From assembly GCA_002418205.1 (NCBI GenBank), contig DIDP01000061.1, forward strand, positions 80,017 through 144,016: 64,000 nt of DNA, given 5' to 3'. Position 1 is the stretch's first letter. Every line of letters begins with the position of its first letter. This document shows positions 1-9,390 of this stretch, in pieces. Source of the stretch: Anaerolineales bacterium UBA5797. GTDB lineage: Bacteria; Chloroflexota; Anaerolineae; Anaerolineales; Villigracilaceae. Under the pieces are notes generated by a model, which saw nothing but the letters and a program-made list of their open reading frames with translations, did not search any database and was not told the origin of the DNA. A program made the translations under genes and the position numbers.

Positions 1-40
1 GGCGCCTCTTGTTGTGAAATGAATTATCTCCGATGGTTCG

Positions 41-1141
41 TTATCTGATCGCCTCTTCGGTCTCGGCATCGAAGATGTGGACGGAGTCCATGTCAAACGC
101 CACTTGAGCCTGTTGACCGACGCGCAGTTTCGAGCGTGGATCGACGCGGGAGACGAAGGTGTTCTTCCCACTGATGAGGTAGAGGAAGATCTCGTTGCCC
201 ATCAATTCCGTCACATCCACTTTGACTGCAACCTTCTCAGCCTCGATGTTGGGCGGGATGAAATCCGCATCATGGATGTTCTCAGGGCGGATCCCGAAAA
301 TAATATCCTTGCCGGCATGTGATTCGTAAACCTTGGCGTGCTTGTCCGGAATGGTGACCGAGAAATCTCCGGTGTCCACGACCAACTTCCCGCCATCCTT
401 GCGAAGTTTGCCGGGGAAGAAGTTCATGGCTGGCGAACCGATAAACCCGGCCACAAAGATATTGTTCGGGCGGTCGTATAGATTCTGGGGTGTGTCAAGC
501 TGTTGCAGAATGCCCTTGTTGATCACCGCGATGCGGGTTGCCATGGTCATGGCTTCGATCTGGTCGTGGGTCACGTAGATGAAGGTGGTCTGGAGGCGTT
601 GATGCAGTTTGCTGATCTCGGCGCGCATTGCCACGCGCAGTTTTGCGTCCAGGTTCGAGAGCGGTTCATCGAAGAGAAACACCTTCGGTTCGCGCACAAT
701 GGCGCGTCCCACTGCCACACGCTGGCGTTGGCCGCCGGAGAGCTGACGCGGCTTGCGGTCGAGCAGGTCACGGATGCCGAGAATATCCGCAGCCTCATTT
801 ACGCGGCGTTTGATATCTTCCTTCGGCACTTTGCGCAATTTCAGGCCGAACGCCATGTTGTCATACACGGAAAGGTGGGGATAGAGGGCGTACGATTGAA
901 AGACCATGGCGATGTCACGGTCTTTCGGGGCGACATCGTTTACAACGCGGTCGCCGATGAGAATTTCACCGTCGGAGATCTCCTCCAACCCGGCGAGACA
1001 ACGAAGGGCTGTTGTTTTGCCGCAGCCGGACGGACCGACGAGGACAAGAAATTCCTTGTCATCGACTTCGATATCCAGGTTGTTGACAGCGATCACGTCA
1101 CCAAATCTTTTGTAGACGTTTTTGTAGGTAACACTAGCCAT
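41..1141 (-). CDS. ABC transporter ATP-binding protein, MalK/UgpC/MsmX type
   Basis: This is the cytoplasmic ATPase of a carbohydrate-type ABC importer. Walker A is GPSGCGKT at residues 36-43, followed by a Q-loop (MVFQSYALYPH), the LSGGQ signature, Walker B VFLFDEP and the switch histidine in YVTHDQ. The roughly 130 residues after the ATPase core form a TOBE/OB regulatory region with the IFGIRPENI motif seen in MalK and UgpC, and the 366-residue length is normal for that group. The ATG at 1141 is preceded by GGAGG at about 10 bases. No permease or sugar-binding gene lies to its right, so it may be a shared ATPase of the MsmX kind, or its partners lie left of the window. Family call is firm; the substrate is unknown. 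Confidence 0.95.
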   Translation of the reverse strand: MASVTYKNVYKRFGDVIAVNNLDIEVDDKEFLVLVGPSGCGKTTALRCLAGLEEISDGEILIGDRVVNDVAPKDRDIAMVFQSYALYPHLSVYDNMAFGLKLRKVPKEDIKRRVNEAADILGIRDLLDRKPRQLSGGQRQRVAVGRAIVREPKVFLFDEPLSNLDAKLRVAMRAEISKLHQRLQTTFIYVTHDQIEAMTMATRIAVINKGILQQLDTPQNLYDRPNNIFVAGFIGSPAMNFFPGKLRKDGGKLVVDTGDFSVTIPDKHAKVYESHAGKDIIFGIRPENIHDADFIPPNIEAEKVAVKVDVTELMGNEIFLYLISGKNTFVSRVDPRSKLRVGQQAQVAFDMDSVHIFDAETEEAIR

Positions 1142-1296
1142 GGGTCTTTCCTCCGTTTCGTGGGAATATAGTGATTGAATTATACTCCCACTTTGTCAAT
1201 GTAAATATTAGAACGGGGACGAGTTTTACGGGACGAGGCACGCCTCAGACAGCCCGGGGGCCTGCTTCCGTTTTCCGGCTGAATCCCATCTGAAGG

Positions 1297-2187
1297 CTAT
1301 TTCCGATTGACCAGCCAAACTCCCAGAATGATGATCCCACCTCCGATCAGGGAAGCGGTTGTCACCGCCTCATCCAGGATGAAGAATGCCACCACAACAG
1401 CCACCAGCGGTTCAATGTAAAGAAACACCCCGGTCTGCGCCGCGGACAGAGCCTGCAATGCGTCATACCATGCGATGTACGCCAGGCCGGAACAAAAGAT
1501 GCCCAGAAATGCAATTCCGAGCCAGCCATTGAATGTCAACTGCCCGATCTCGCCCGGGCTCGATTTGGCAAAGAACAACAGCGACGTGAACACCCAGCCA
1601 AGCGCCATCACATAAAACATCATCAGGCTCGCCGGATGTGACTTCAAGCCGCGCCGCGACAAGACCGAGAACACCGCCCAATTGACCGCGCTGATCAGGA
1701 TCAGCACATCGCCCGGCGCTCCAAACCTGCCCACCGATACAGAGGCAAAATCCCCTTTGGACACGACCAGCAACACCCCTGCAAACGCCAGAAGAATTCC
1801 AACGGTTTTCGTCCAACCGAGACGTTCCTTGAGAACGAACCATCCCAGCAATGCCATGAATACCGGTGTGGTGGAAACGATCCATGCAGTTGTTCCCGCT
1901 TCCGAGGTTTGGAGTCCGTTCGATTGAAGCCATTGATGAAATGTGATCCCGAGGAAACCCAACAGCGCGAAATAGCACCATTCTCTCCGGTCCAGAAGCG
2001 CGAATTGTTTGCGCACCACCACGGCAACGCCAAGGATGACCACTCCCATGGCGAAGCGCAGCCAGACGATCGCAATCGGCGAAATGTCCCTCAACGCCAC
2101 CTTGGTGGCTATGAACGACGCCCCCCAGACGATGACGGCGAATAATGCTTCCAGATAGGTGAGTGTATTGGGTCTGTTCACATGCAA
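1297..2187 (-). CDS. DMT-superfamily permease with two EamA domains
   Basis: The 296-residue protein consists almost entirely of hydrophobic segments, about ten, arranged as two EamA repeats (about 10-140 and 155-295). The N-terminal part has VIWGASFIATKVALRDISP, typical of the first EamA helix pair. The second repeat has IEPLVAVVVAFFILDEAV, the usual conserved helix 9. Such proteins export or exchange small metabolites such as amino acids or drugs, and the substrate cannot be read from sequence. The start is a TTG at 2187 (GTG at 2181 also fits), and no clear Shine-Dalgarno is seen for it. It is divergent from the MBL-fold gene at 2245. Confidence 0.9.
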   Translation of the reverse strand: MHVNRPNTLTYLEALFAVIVWGASFIATKVALRDISPIAIVWLRFAMGVVILGVAVVVRKQFALLDRREWCYFALLGFLGITFHQWLQSNGLQTSEAGTTAWIVSTTPVFMALLGWFVLKERLGWTKTVGILLAFAGVLLVVSKGDFASVSVGRFGAPGDVLILISAVNWAVFSVLSRRGLKSHPASLMMFYVMALGWVFTSLLFFAKSSPGEIGQLTFNGWLGIAFLGIFCSGLAYIAWYDALQALSAAQTGVFLYIEPLVAVVVAFFILDEAVTTASLIGGGIIILGVWLVNRK

Positions 2188-2244
2188 GTCCTGGAGAAGG
2201 AGATAAGTTTATCCATTATAATAAGTTCTGGAGGCTGCACATTT

Positions 2245-2904
2245 ATGGAGATTACCTGGTACGGACATTCCTGTTTTCGGCTCACCGAGCGCAATTACGC
2301 GACGGTGGTGACCGACCCTTTCGATAACAAATCCATCGGTTACGATTCCCTCAAACTCAAGGCGGATATCGTCACCGTGAGTCATGAGGCGCCCGGTCAT
2401 AACAACGTGGATGCGGTCAAGGGCACGTCACATGTGATCGATGGTTCGGGGGAATTCGAGATCGGCGGAGTCTTCATCACTGGCGTACAGACGGACGGCG
2501 GCGGTTCCGGCAGGAAGAAGGGCAAGGGCGATTCGGTGCGCAACACGATCTATGTATTCGATTATGACGGCATCACGGTCGCGCATATGGGCGACCTCAA
2601 GCAGACCCCGACCCAATCTGAGATCGAATCTCTGGGTACGATCAACGTGGCGCTCGTGCCGGTTGGCGGAGGCGGAGGCTTGAACGCTGCCAAAGCCGCG
2701 GAAGTCATCAGTCTGATCGAGCCGAATATCGTCATCCCGATGCATTATGCGACACCCGCGGCAAAGGTCTCACTCGAATCGCTTAACAAATTCCTCAAAG
2801 AGATGGGGCTTTCGAAGCCGGATGCCCAGCCGTCCCTGAAGTTGACGCGCAGCGGCCTCCCGGATGAGACGCGGGTCGTTGTGCTGGAGTATCAATCGAG
2901 TTAA
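2245..2904 (+). CDS. MBL-fold metal-dependent hydrolase
   Basis: A 219-residue metallo-beta-lactamase-fold protein of the short UPF0173/YtkL-like group. The N terminus MEITWYGHSCFRL is the hallmark of this group, followed by VTDPF, a degenerate metal motif VSHEAPGH in place of HxHxDH, VAHMGDL, and VIPMHYAT near residue 170. The reading frame is open upstream to 2182, but the ATG at 2245 has GGAGG ten bases before it and begins at the family's conserved N terminus. A TATAAT lies at 2217-2222. The imperfect HxHxDH makes the usual hydrolase activity uncertain. The next gene starts 5 bases after the stop, so the two are probably cotranscribed. Confidence 0.88.
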   Translation: MEITWYGHSCFRLTERNYATVVTDPFDNKSIGYDSLKLKADIVTVSHEAPGHNNVDAVKGTSHVIDGSGEFEIGGVFITGVQTDGGGSGRKKGKGDSVRNTIYVFDYDGITVAHMGDLKQTPTQSEIESLGTINVALVPVGGGGGLNAAKAAEVISLIEPNIVIPMHYATPAAKVSLESLNKFLKEMGLSKPDAQPSLKLTRSGLPDETRVVVLEYQSS

Positions 2905-2908
2905 TATC

Positions 2909-3211
2909 ATGACCGTTAAAGTATTGATGACCTGGGATCTGGCAGGCGAGCGCGATCAGGAATACTTCGAATTTGTGATCGGCGAATTCATTCCCGGCGT
3001 GCAGAGGCTTGGCTTGCAGCCTGCCGAAGCCTGGGCGACGATCTATGGCGCCTATCCCCAGATCCAGGTTGGCTTGATCGCAACGGACGCCAAACAGGCG
3101 CGCCGCATCCTTGCCTCGGATGATTGGGGCATCCTGCAGGACCGGCTTTTCAATTACGTAAAAAACTTTTCCTATAAAGTTGTCCCTGCACGCGGCGGGT
3201 TTCAATTCTAA
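2909..3211 (+). CDS. Conserved hypothetical protein, about 100 aa
   Basis: A 100-residue soluble protein. I do not recognise a named family. The alternating pattern (MTVKVLMTWDL at the start, a helix-rich middle, QVGLIATDAKQARRIL, and a final strand YKVVP) is what a small ferredoxin-like or dimeric alpha-beta-barrel protein would show, but this is inference. The start at ATG 2909 is chosen because it lies 5 bases after the stop of the MBL-fold gene; the frame is open further upstream inside that gene. Likely in one operon with it and possibly with the membrane protein that follows. Confidence 0.7.
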   Translation: MTVKVLMTWDLAGERDQEYFEFVIGEFIPGVQRLGLQPAEAWATIYGAYPQIQVGLIATDAKQARRILASDDWGILQDRLFNYVKNFSYKVVPARGGFQF

Positions 3212-3245
3212 AGCGTCGAAATAAACACGGTACTTGCCGGTAAAA

Positions 3246-5663
3246 ATGGGCGAACGCAAACCATATTCGTGGCTGTTTTATGCTTACGCCATTGAGGGAT
3301 GGTTTGCGCTTGTCTGGCTCCTGCTGATCCCATCGGAGGGCGGACAGATCACTCCGGCGCGGTTTGCTTTAATTGGCGCCCTGCTACTTCTTTCCGGGTC
3401 GTGGAGCTATCTTGGATATCGCCCTCCAAAAGACCCGGATGGGTTGGCGCGGCCATTGTTTATTTATGGATCGGCGGCTCTTTCCCTGACATTGGGGCTG
3501 GTTCTGTTCCTGTTGCGATATCTCAACCCCGACCGGCTTTTGCCGGTTTATGAACGGCTGAGTCCCTTGCTCTGGTATAGCATCCTGCTTGCCATCCAGT
3601 CGTTCATTTTCCTGCTCTTCCTCCGTAAAGGATATCACCCCTCGCGCCTGACAAGAGTGAAGCCGGTCTATGGTTCTGCGGCAATTTCCCTGGCGATATT
3701 GCTTGGCCTTTTTGCGTTTATTTCCATCACGCGTTTGGGGATCACCTTTGATCCGGCGTATTGGGGCGAACCGGGCGTGCCTGTCCTGGGCTGGCAATTT
3801 GTCCTGGCTTTGCTCACAGGCAGTTTGGTATTTGCTCTTGCTTATTATCTTCGACGCTCTCCTCTTGATGCCATCCTGCCGCTGTTTCTTTATCTCCTTG
3901 CCGTTACGCTCTGGCTGAGTGTGCCGTTCGAAGTCCTTAAGAATAGCTTTTACATGCGCATCTCCGCCCCGACGTTTATCCCGTTCCCCTATTCTGATTC
4001 GAGCTATTACGACCAGATGGCGCAGAGTCTGTTGATCGGTCATCCCTATCAGGGGATCATTCCCACCCGCCCACTTTACATTGTTTTCCTGACGGTTTTG
4101 CATCTTGTGTTCCGGGAGAATTATCCGAATATCCTCACCGGGCAGACGTTTGTGCTGGCGTCCATGCCGGTTGCCTTATATTTCCTCGGGAAGAAACTGC
4201 ACAGCCGGGCTGCGGGGGTGACCATTGCCATGATCTTCATATTCCGTGAGTTGACAAGCCTGCTGATTTCATCTGACACCCGCGTCACCAATACCAGGAT
4301 GATACTGGTGGACCTGCCAACACTTTTACTTTTACTGGTCTCCTGCATTTTCACATTTCGCTGGCTGGAAAGAAAAAATCCAAAGGATGCGTTTGTCGCG
4401 GGCGGGTTGTTCGGGGTATTGTTGCTCCTCCGGACGCAATCCATGCAGATCCTGCCGCTGATCTTTGTTGCCGCATTGTTCGTGCTCGGCTGGCGCAACA
4501 GGCGATTCTATTTGCAGGGGTTCCTGTTCATCGTCGGTCTGGCGATCACCATTACCCCCTGGCTGATCCACAACTATTTGCAAACGGGCAGCCCCGCCTT
4601 CGACGCAGCCTTCCAATTGAAGCTGGTCGTCGCCCAGTATTCCGCATTCGGGAACCTGGATGTTTCCAATTACAACTTCGAAGGCATGGGACTCGGACGC
4701 ATCCTGCTTGAATTCATGATCAGAGACCCGAAACATGTGTTTGGCTTCATCAGCAATCACTTCCTTGCCTCGCAGATCAACAGCCTGCTTGTCCTGCCCC
4801 TGATCGAGCCTTTTAACGGATTGTTCAAGCCGATCAATTTGTATTGGATGAACTGGGATGGAAGCCTCGACTGGTACAACGCAGTATTGCTCATCGTGTA
4901 TCTCGTCATCATTTCGATCGGGTTGGGCGCGGCCTGGAGACGATGGAGATGGCTGGGGTTGCTGCCTCTCGTTTATAGCGTCGGTTACGCACTTGCAACG
5001 GCGCTTGCGCGTTTTTCCAGTTGGCGGTATGACTTCCCGTCCGATTGGATCGCGTATTTTTATTTCGGGATCGGATTCGCCGAACTGCTTCGGCACGCCG
5101 CCCTCCTGGTGGGAGAGGCCGATCCCGCTCCGGATACGTTGACGGTTACAGAAAAACAAAACGCTGGTCATCCCTACGTCATCCCGGCGTTGGCGTTGGT
5201 CTTTATCCTCATCGGCTCCCTGCCCTGGATGATCAAAGGGATCACCTCGCCGAAATATCCCGATCAATCCCCTGATGGGCTTTCGGCAAGGATTTCGACC
5301 GTTGACCAGTCGCCGCCGCGTGAGGAAATCGAAGCATTCGTTTCGCAACCCGGATCATTCATTCAGGTCGGTCGTTTGCTGTACCCACGCTTCTTTCCAA
5401 AAGATGCCGGGCTGGTTTCTGCGAATCCCTCCCCGGCGTATGCCATTCGTGAATATCCCCGGCTGGGATTTTTCCTCCTCAACCAGCACTCAACGCCGGT
5501 CGTTTTTCCTACCAGATCCTTTCGGAGCCCCATGCTCCATGCGGAGGACGTAATTGTCCTTGGCTGCCAGCGCGGTTCCTATGTGGAAGCCAGAGCCATC
5601 ATCCTCCCCGATCTGGATCTATATTACGCGGGCATCCCGCTGACCACCCCCTGTTCACCGTGA
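3246..5663 (+). CDS. Polytopic membrane protein, GT-C/GT39-like glycosyltransferase family
   Basis: An 805-residue integral membrane protein with more than a dozen hydrophobic segments and a soluble C-terminal tail of roughly 150 residues. The first large loop contains an acidic pair in DSSYYDQMA followed by PTRPLY, which resembles the catalytic first loop of GT-C glycosyltransferases (PMT/ArnT/GT39) that use polyprenyl-phosphate sugars. No signature allows a substrate. The start is placed at ATG 3246; a TTG at 3234 is possible. Its stop overlaps the GTG of mutY in GTGA, so the two are translationally coupled although no functional link is obvious. The role in glycosylation is inferred from architecture only. 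Confidence 0.7.
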   Translation: MGERKPYSWLFYAYAIEGWFALVWLLLIPSEGGQITPARFALIGALLLLSGSWSYLGYRPPKDPDGLARPLFIYGSAALSLTLGLVLFLLRYLNPDRLLPVYERLSPLLWYSILLAIQSFIFLLFLRKGYHPSRLTRVKPVYGSAAISLAILLGLFAFISITRLGITFDPAYWGEPGVPVLGWQFVLALLTGSLVFALAYYLRRSPLDAILPLFLYLLAVTLWLSVPFEVLKNSFYMRISAPTFIPFPYSDSSYYDQMAQSLLIGHPYQGIIPTRPLYIVFLTVLHLVFRENYPNILTGQTFVLASMPVALYFLGKKLHSRAAGVTIAMIFIFRELTSLLISSDTRVTNTRMILVDLPTLLLLLVSCIFTFRWLERKNPKDAFVAGGLFGVLLLLRTQSMQILPLIFVAALFVLGWRNRRFYLQGFLFIVGLAITITPWLIHNYLQTGSPAFDAAFQLKLVVAQYSAFGNLDVSNYNFEGMGLGRILLEFMIRDPKHVFGFISNHFLASQINSLLVLPLIEPFNGLFKPINLYWMNWDGSLDWYNAVLLIVYLVIISIGLGAAWRRWRWLGLLPLVYSVGYALATALARFSSWRYDFPSDWIAYFYFGIGFAELLRHAALLVGEADPAPDTLTVTEKQNAGHPYVIPALALVFILIGSLPWMIKGITSPKYPDQSPDGLSARISTVDQSPPREEIEAFVSQPGSFIQVGRLLYPRFFPKDAGLVSANPSPAYAIREYPRLGFFLLNQHSTPVVFPTRSFRSPMLHAEDVIVLGCQRGSYVEARAIILPDLDLYYAGIPLTTPCSP

Positions 5664-6730
5664 CGTCAAACCCCGCCTCTCATTCCTTCCAAACGGTTCA
5701 ATCCAGACTTTTGGACTGGTACCGTGAAAACAAGCGGACTCTCCCCTGGCGCGACCGCCGTCCCCCCGACGCCTACGCTGTGTGGGTCTCCGAGATCATG
5801 CTCCAGCAAACGCGTGTGGAAGCGGTCATCCCTTACTTCGAAAAGTGGATGGAGCAATTTCCGTCCGTGCAGGTTCTGGCTGAGGCCTCCGAACAGGATG
5901 TGCTGACTGCCTGGGAGGGGCTTGGGTATTACAGCCGTGCCCGCAATTTGCATAAAGCCGCGAAAATCATTGCGGATGAATATCAGGGAAGATTGCCCGG
6001 TGAGGTTGCGTTGCTTCTAAAGCTGCCAGGGATCGGTCGTTATACGGCGGGTGCGATCACCTCGATTGCATTTGACAAGGATGAGCCTGCTCTCGACGGG
6101 AATCTCAAGCGGGTATATGCACGCTTGTATGATGTCTCCGAACCTGTCGATTCGCCGGCTGGCGAAAAAATCCTGTGGAGGCTCGCGAAGGAGAATCTGC
6201 CCGTCGGGCACGCGGGTGATTTCAACCAGGCGCTCATGGATTTGGGGTCAACGGTCTGCCTGCCCAAAAGACCGCGCTGCCTGATCTGCCCATTGATGAT
6301 GGATTGCAAAGCGCGTGCAAATGGAACACAGGAAATGCGCCCCGTGAAGAAACCCAGAAAGGAAATTCCACATCATATCCTGGCGGCAGGGATCATCACG
6401 CGCAAGGGCAGAGTCCTGTTGGCGAAACGCCCATCGAACGGATTGCTCGGGGGGATGTGGGAATTTCCGAACGGACGCGTTGACGGCGACCCGGAAAAGG
6501 GGTTGGCGAATGTTTTGAAAACGGGATACAGTCTCAAGGTCCGGAGGAGAGAGGCGGTGGGTGTCGTCCAGCATGCTTATACTCATTTCAAAGTAACCGT
6601 CCATGCTTTTCGCTGCGATTTGGAGGCTGGTCCTGAAGGAACGGATTTGAAGTGGATACCGATGAAAGAATTGAGCGATTACCCGATGGGCAAGGTTGAC
6701 CGGCAGATCGCGAATTTGATTAAACAGTGA
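5660..6730 (+). CDS. mutY: A/G-specific adenine glycosylase MutY
   Basis: Base-excision repair enzyme that removes adenine mispaired with 8-oxoguanine. The helix-hairpin-helix is LPGIGRYTAGAI (about 122-133). The catalytic Glu is in SEIMLQQT (E45) and the Asp in PALDGN (D146). The [4Fe-4S] cysteines are spaced C-x6-C-x2-C-x5-C at C200, C207, C210 and C216. Residues after about 235 form the NUDIX-like domain that recognises 8-oxoG, with AKRPSNGLLGGMWEFPNG clearly visible. Length 356 is normal. The GTG start overlaps the previous stop by four bases. Confidence 0.96.
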   Translation: MTSNPASHSFQTVQSRLLDWYRENKRTLPWRDRRPPDAYAVWVSEIMLQQTRVEAVIPYFEKWMEQFPSVQVLAEASEQDVLTAWEGLGYYSRARNLHKAAKIIADEYQGRLPGEVALLLKLPGIGRYTAGAITSIAFDKDEPALDGNLKRVYARLYDVSEPVDSPAGEKILWRLAKENLPVGHAGDFNQALMDLGSTVCLPKRPRCLICPLMMDCKARANGTQEMRPVKKPRKEIPHHILAAGIITRKGRVLLAKRPSNGLLGGMWEFPNGRVDGDPEKGLANVLKTGYSLKVRRREAVGVVQHAYTHFKVTVHAFRCDLEAGPEGTDLKWIPMKELSDYPMGKVDRQIANLIKQ

Positions 6731-6738
6731 ATTTGCAC

Positions 6739-6767
6739 TTGAGAGCATGATGAGTTTGGCGTAGAAT
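6739..6767 (+). promoter_or_regulatory. Putative sigma-70-type promoter for the 6796 gene
   Basis: TTGAGA at 6739-6744, a 17-base spacer, and TAGAAT at 6762-6767 lie 29 bases before the ATG at 6796. Both hexamers match the consensus at 4-5 of 6 positions with ideal spacing. Predicted from sequence only. Confidence 0.5.
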
Positions 6768-6795
6768 AGGAAAAATATGCAAAGGATGGGCTGAT

Positions 6796-7677
6796 ATGTC
6801 TAATTCCCCAAAGAGATCGATGGATCCCTCGATAACAGCGGCAATTATCGGTGTAATAGGAACGATCGTCGTTACCGTCATTACGATTTATGCCAACCGC
6901 CCGGCTCCTCCGCCGACAGCGTTTCCTCCCACGGCGATCCTTCCAACGGATGCCGTTGCGCCGACCGCGATCCCAACGGATACGGTTCCGGTGGGTGAGC
7001 CGAGCTCGACGCCCGCGCCTGCCACCGATACACCGGCGCCCACCTTTACATTAACACCCGTCCCGCCTGTTGCGATTGGCGACGACTGGTCGCAAGGGTG
7101 CATCAGTTCGTTGTGGAGACCGTATTCCTCCAAGGAACCCGTCAGCGCGTTGGCAGGGGATGACGGGTGTCTGCTCCAGCCGGTGGCAGGGTTTGAAACC
7201 TTGGATGGAAGGCTCTCTTTCATTTACGAGGCCAGGCTATCAAGTGCGGAGGTGCATGGGATGTTTGCGCCTTTGCCGACAACGAATGGCACAGTGAGCG
7301 TTTATGTGAGTCTGAAGGAGTTGAACACAAGCGATATCTGGATTGGCGTGTTTGCCGATACTTCGATCGACTCGGCCGGCTTGCTTATGACCATTCCTGC
7401 AGGCAACGATGTCAGTTCGCGCCCATTTGCGGAGTGGATCATGCCCGGGTTTGAAAAAATAACGACCACGGGCGTCGTAACGCAGGGGAATGGATATGGC
7501 GTACGGTTTGAATATACGGCAGGCTCCGTGAAGGCAGTGGTCCTTCCCAACGTGACTGCGACAAGTCAGATCCCGGTTTCTGCTACCCAGAAATATTTAT
7601 TCATTGGTTATCAGGGAAAAAATGGGACCAATCGCATCAATGCCGCCTTTTTTGACCTTGTCGTAACTGAACAATAA
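6796..7677 (+). CDS. Exported/anchored protein with Pro-Thr-rich linker, unknown function
   Basis: A 293-residue protein with an N-terminal membrane segment (about 12-35, ITAAIIGVIGTIVVTVITIY) and no lipobox. A 60-residue linker rich in Pro, Thr and Ala (about 37-95) is followed by a globular C-terminal region of roughly 200 residues. The C-terminal part contains repeated beta-strand-like patterns (GRLSFIYEARL, GTVSVYVSLKEL, YLFIGYQGKNGTN) suggestive of a concanavalin-like or other all-beta extracellular domain. This architecture is common in Anaerolineae. No catalytic motif is seen and no function is proposed. A strong hairpin terminator follows. Confidence 0.7.
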   Translation: MSNSPKRSMDPSITAAIIGVIGTIVVTVITIYANRPAPPPTAFPPTAILPTDAVAPTAIPTDTVPVGEPSSTPAPATDTPAPTFTLTPVPPVAIGDDWSQGCISSLWRPYSSKEPVSALAGDDGCLLQPVAGFETLDGRLSFIYEARLSSAEVHGMFAPLPTTNGTVSVYVSLKELNTSDIWIGVFADTSIDSAGLLMTIPAGNDVSSRPFAEWIMPGFEKITTTGVVTQGNGYGVRFEYTAGSVKAVVLPNVTATSQIPVSATQKYLFIGYQGKNGTNRINAAFFDLVVTEQ

Positions 7678-7690
7678 TTTGCGATACGGA

Positions 7691-7722
7691 AAACGCCCCG
7701 ACCTTGAGGTCAGGGCGTTTTT
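7691..7722. terminator. Bidirectional rho-independent terminator
   Basis: Arms AAACGCCCCGACCT and AGGTCAGGGCGTTT (one mismatch) enclose a two-base loop. A-run on the left and T-run on the right make it work for both convergent genes, the exported protein at 6796-7677 and RNase J at 7747-9390. Confidence 0.85.
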
Positions 7723-7746
7723 GATCTAAGGGGAACGAGGGAAATC

Positions 7747-9390
7747 TCAACCCTTGCTCAATGTGACCAGCACCATCGGTCTGCGTTTGGTGTATTCGTA
7801 CAGATATGATTTGACCGTGTTGGCGATGTCTTTTTCGCTGTCCCAGCCGCCGTTGTTGACGATGTCCATGATGTGTTTGCGCACCTCGGGGATGAGTTCC
7901 TCCGCATCATTGGGTGAGACGAATCCGCGCGTGATGATCTCGGGTTCATGCAATAATTTGCCGTTGAGGTTGTCCACGCTGATATCGATCAGGAAGATGC
8001 CGTTGCGCGCCAGTTTTTCGCGTTCGCGCATGATACCGAAATCCACTTCGCCGATGGATTGTCCGTCCACGAAGACGTAGCCGCCGGGGATGCGCTCACC
8101 GAGCTTGATGTTGTTGCCGGAGAGTTCCACGATCTGTCCGTTTTCCACGACGATCACATTCTCCTCGGGGATGCCGACCTCAACCGCCAATTTCCCGTGC
8201 TGCTTCAGTTGTCGCAATTCACCATGGATGGGGAGGAAGTGTTTCGGCTTGACCATGTTGAGCAGGAGCTTCAATTCCTCCTGGCTGGCATGACCGGAAA
8301 CATGGATCGGAGCGAGCGCATCATAGATCACGTTCGCGCCGCGCCGGAGCAGACGGTTGATCGTCTTGCTGATGGCTTCTTCGTTGCCCGGGATCGGATG
8401 CGACGACAGCACAACGGTGTCGTTGGGCTTGATGTCGAACTGACGGTTCGTCCCCGCAGACAGGCGTCCCACAATGGACGATGGTTCACCCTGCGAGCCG
8501 GTGCACATGATCGTGACCTTGTGGTCCTGCATCTGCAAAGCCTGATCGATCGGAACGATCAACTCATCGGGAATCTCAAGGTAGCCGAGTTTGCGGGCGA
8601 TCTTAACGTTATCCACCATGCTGGAGCCAGCCAGCGCCATCTTGCGTCCGTGCTTGGCGGTGGCATCGGCCACCTGCTGCACGCGCGAGATCAGCGACGC
8701 GAACGTTGCCACGATGACGCGTCCCGGCGCCTCGGTGAACACCTTGTCGAACGCGGGGCCGATGACCGTTTCAGAAGGCGTCCAACCCCGGCGCTCGGAG
8801 TTGGTCGAATCGGCGAGCAGGATGTCCACCCCGCGCTTTGAGAACTCCGCCAACTTGGCAAAGTCTGTGGGCCAGCCGTCCACCGGCGTTTGATCGAACT
8901 TGAAATCGCTCATATGGACGACGAGTCCGGCGGGAGTCGTGATCCCCAGTCCCACCGCATCGGGGATCGAATGGCAGATGTGGAAGAACTCCACCTTGAA
9001 TGGTCCGAGTTCCACCGAGCCGCCCGCTTCGATCGTGTTTAACGAGGCTTTGCTCGCGGCGTTGTTGCGGACCAGTTTTGCCTCGATCAACCCCCGGGTC
9101 AGGGGAGTTGCGTAGATCGGCGCAGGGATCTCGCGGATCAGATGATGGATCGCCCCAATGTGATCCTCATGTCCGTGCGTAATGATGATCCCCAGCACCT
9201 TGTCGGCTTTCTTCAACAGGTATTCGAAATCGGGGATGATGTAATCGATCCCGATCATGTCGTTATTCGGGAACATGATGCCCGCATCCACCACCAGGAT
9301 CTGGTTCTGGAATTCGTAGGCGGTCATGTTCTTGCCCACTTCCCCGAGCCCACCCAGGGGAATGATCTTCAGTTTTCCGTGCTTACTCAT
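7747..9390 (-). CDS. rnj: Ribonuclease J
   Basis: Metallo-beta-lactamase/beta-CASP RNase with 5'-exonuclease and endonuclease activity, central to RNA turnover in bacteria lacking RNase E. The N terminus KIIPLGGLGEVGKNM is diagnostic, followed by the metal motif HGHEDHIG, then HICHSIPDAVG and HMSDFKFD. The beta-CASP motif region has TGSQGEP, and PIHGELR and the C-terminal FVDGQSIG follow. Length 547 is typical. The ATG at 9390 is preferred; an in-frame GTG at 9408 would add six residues. A well-formed promoter lies about 200 bases upstream, giving a long leader. Confidence 0.95.
   Translation of the reverse strand: MSKHGKLKIIPLGGLGEVGKNMTAYEFQNQILVVDAGIMFPNNDMIGIDYIIPDFEYLLKKADKVLGIIITHGHEDHIGAIHHLIREIPAPIYATPLTRGLIEAKLVRNNAASKASLNTIEAGGSVELGPFKVEFFHICHSIPDAVGLGITTPAGLVVHMSDFKFDQTPVDGWPTDFAKLAEFSKRGVDILLADSTNSERRGWTPSETVIGPAFDKVFTEAPGRVIVATFASLISRVQQVADATAKHGRKMALAGSSMVDNVKIARKLGYLEIPDELIVPIDQALQMQDHKVTIMCTGSQGEPSSIVGRLSAGTNRQFDIKPNDTVVLSSHPIPGNEEAISKTINRLLRRGANVIYDALAPIHVSGHASQEELKLLLNMVKPKHFLPIHGELRQLKQHGKLAVEVGIPEENVIVVENGQIVELSGNNIKLGERIPGGYVFVDGQSIGEVDFGIMREREKLARNGIFLIDISVDNLNGKLLHEPEIITRGFVSPNDAEELIPEVRKHIMDIVNNGGWDSEKDIANTVKSYLYEYTKRRPMVLVTLSKG

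Noticed and set aside
8059..8841. Long open frame opposite RNase J
   Set aside because: It mirrors codon bias of the RNase J gene on the other strand and has no recognisable protein features.
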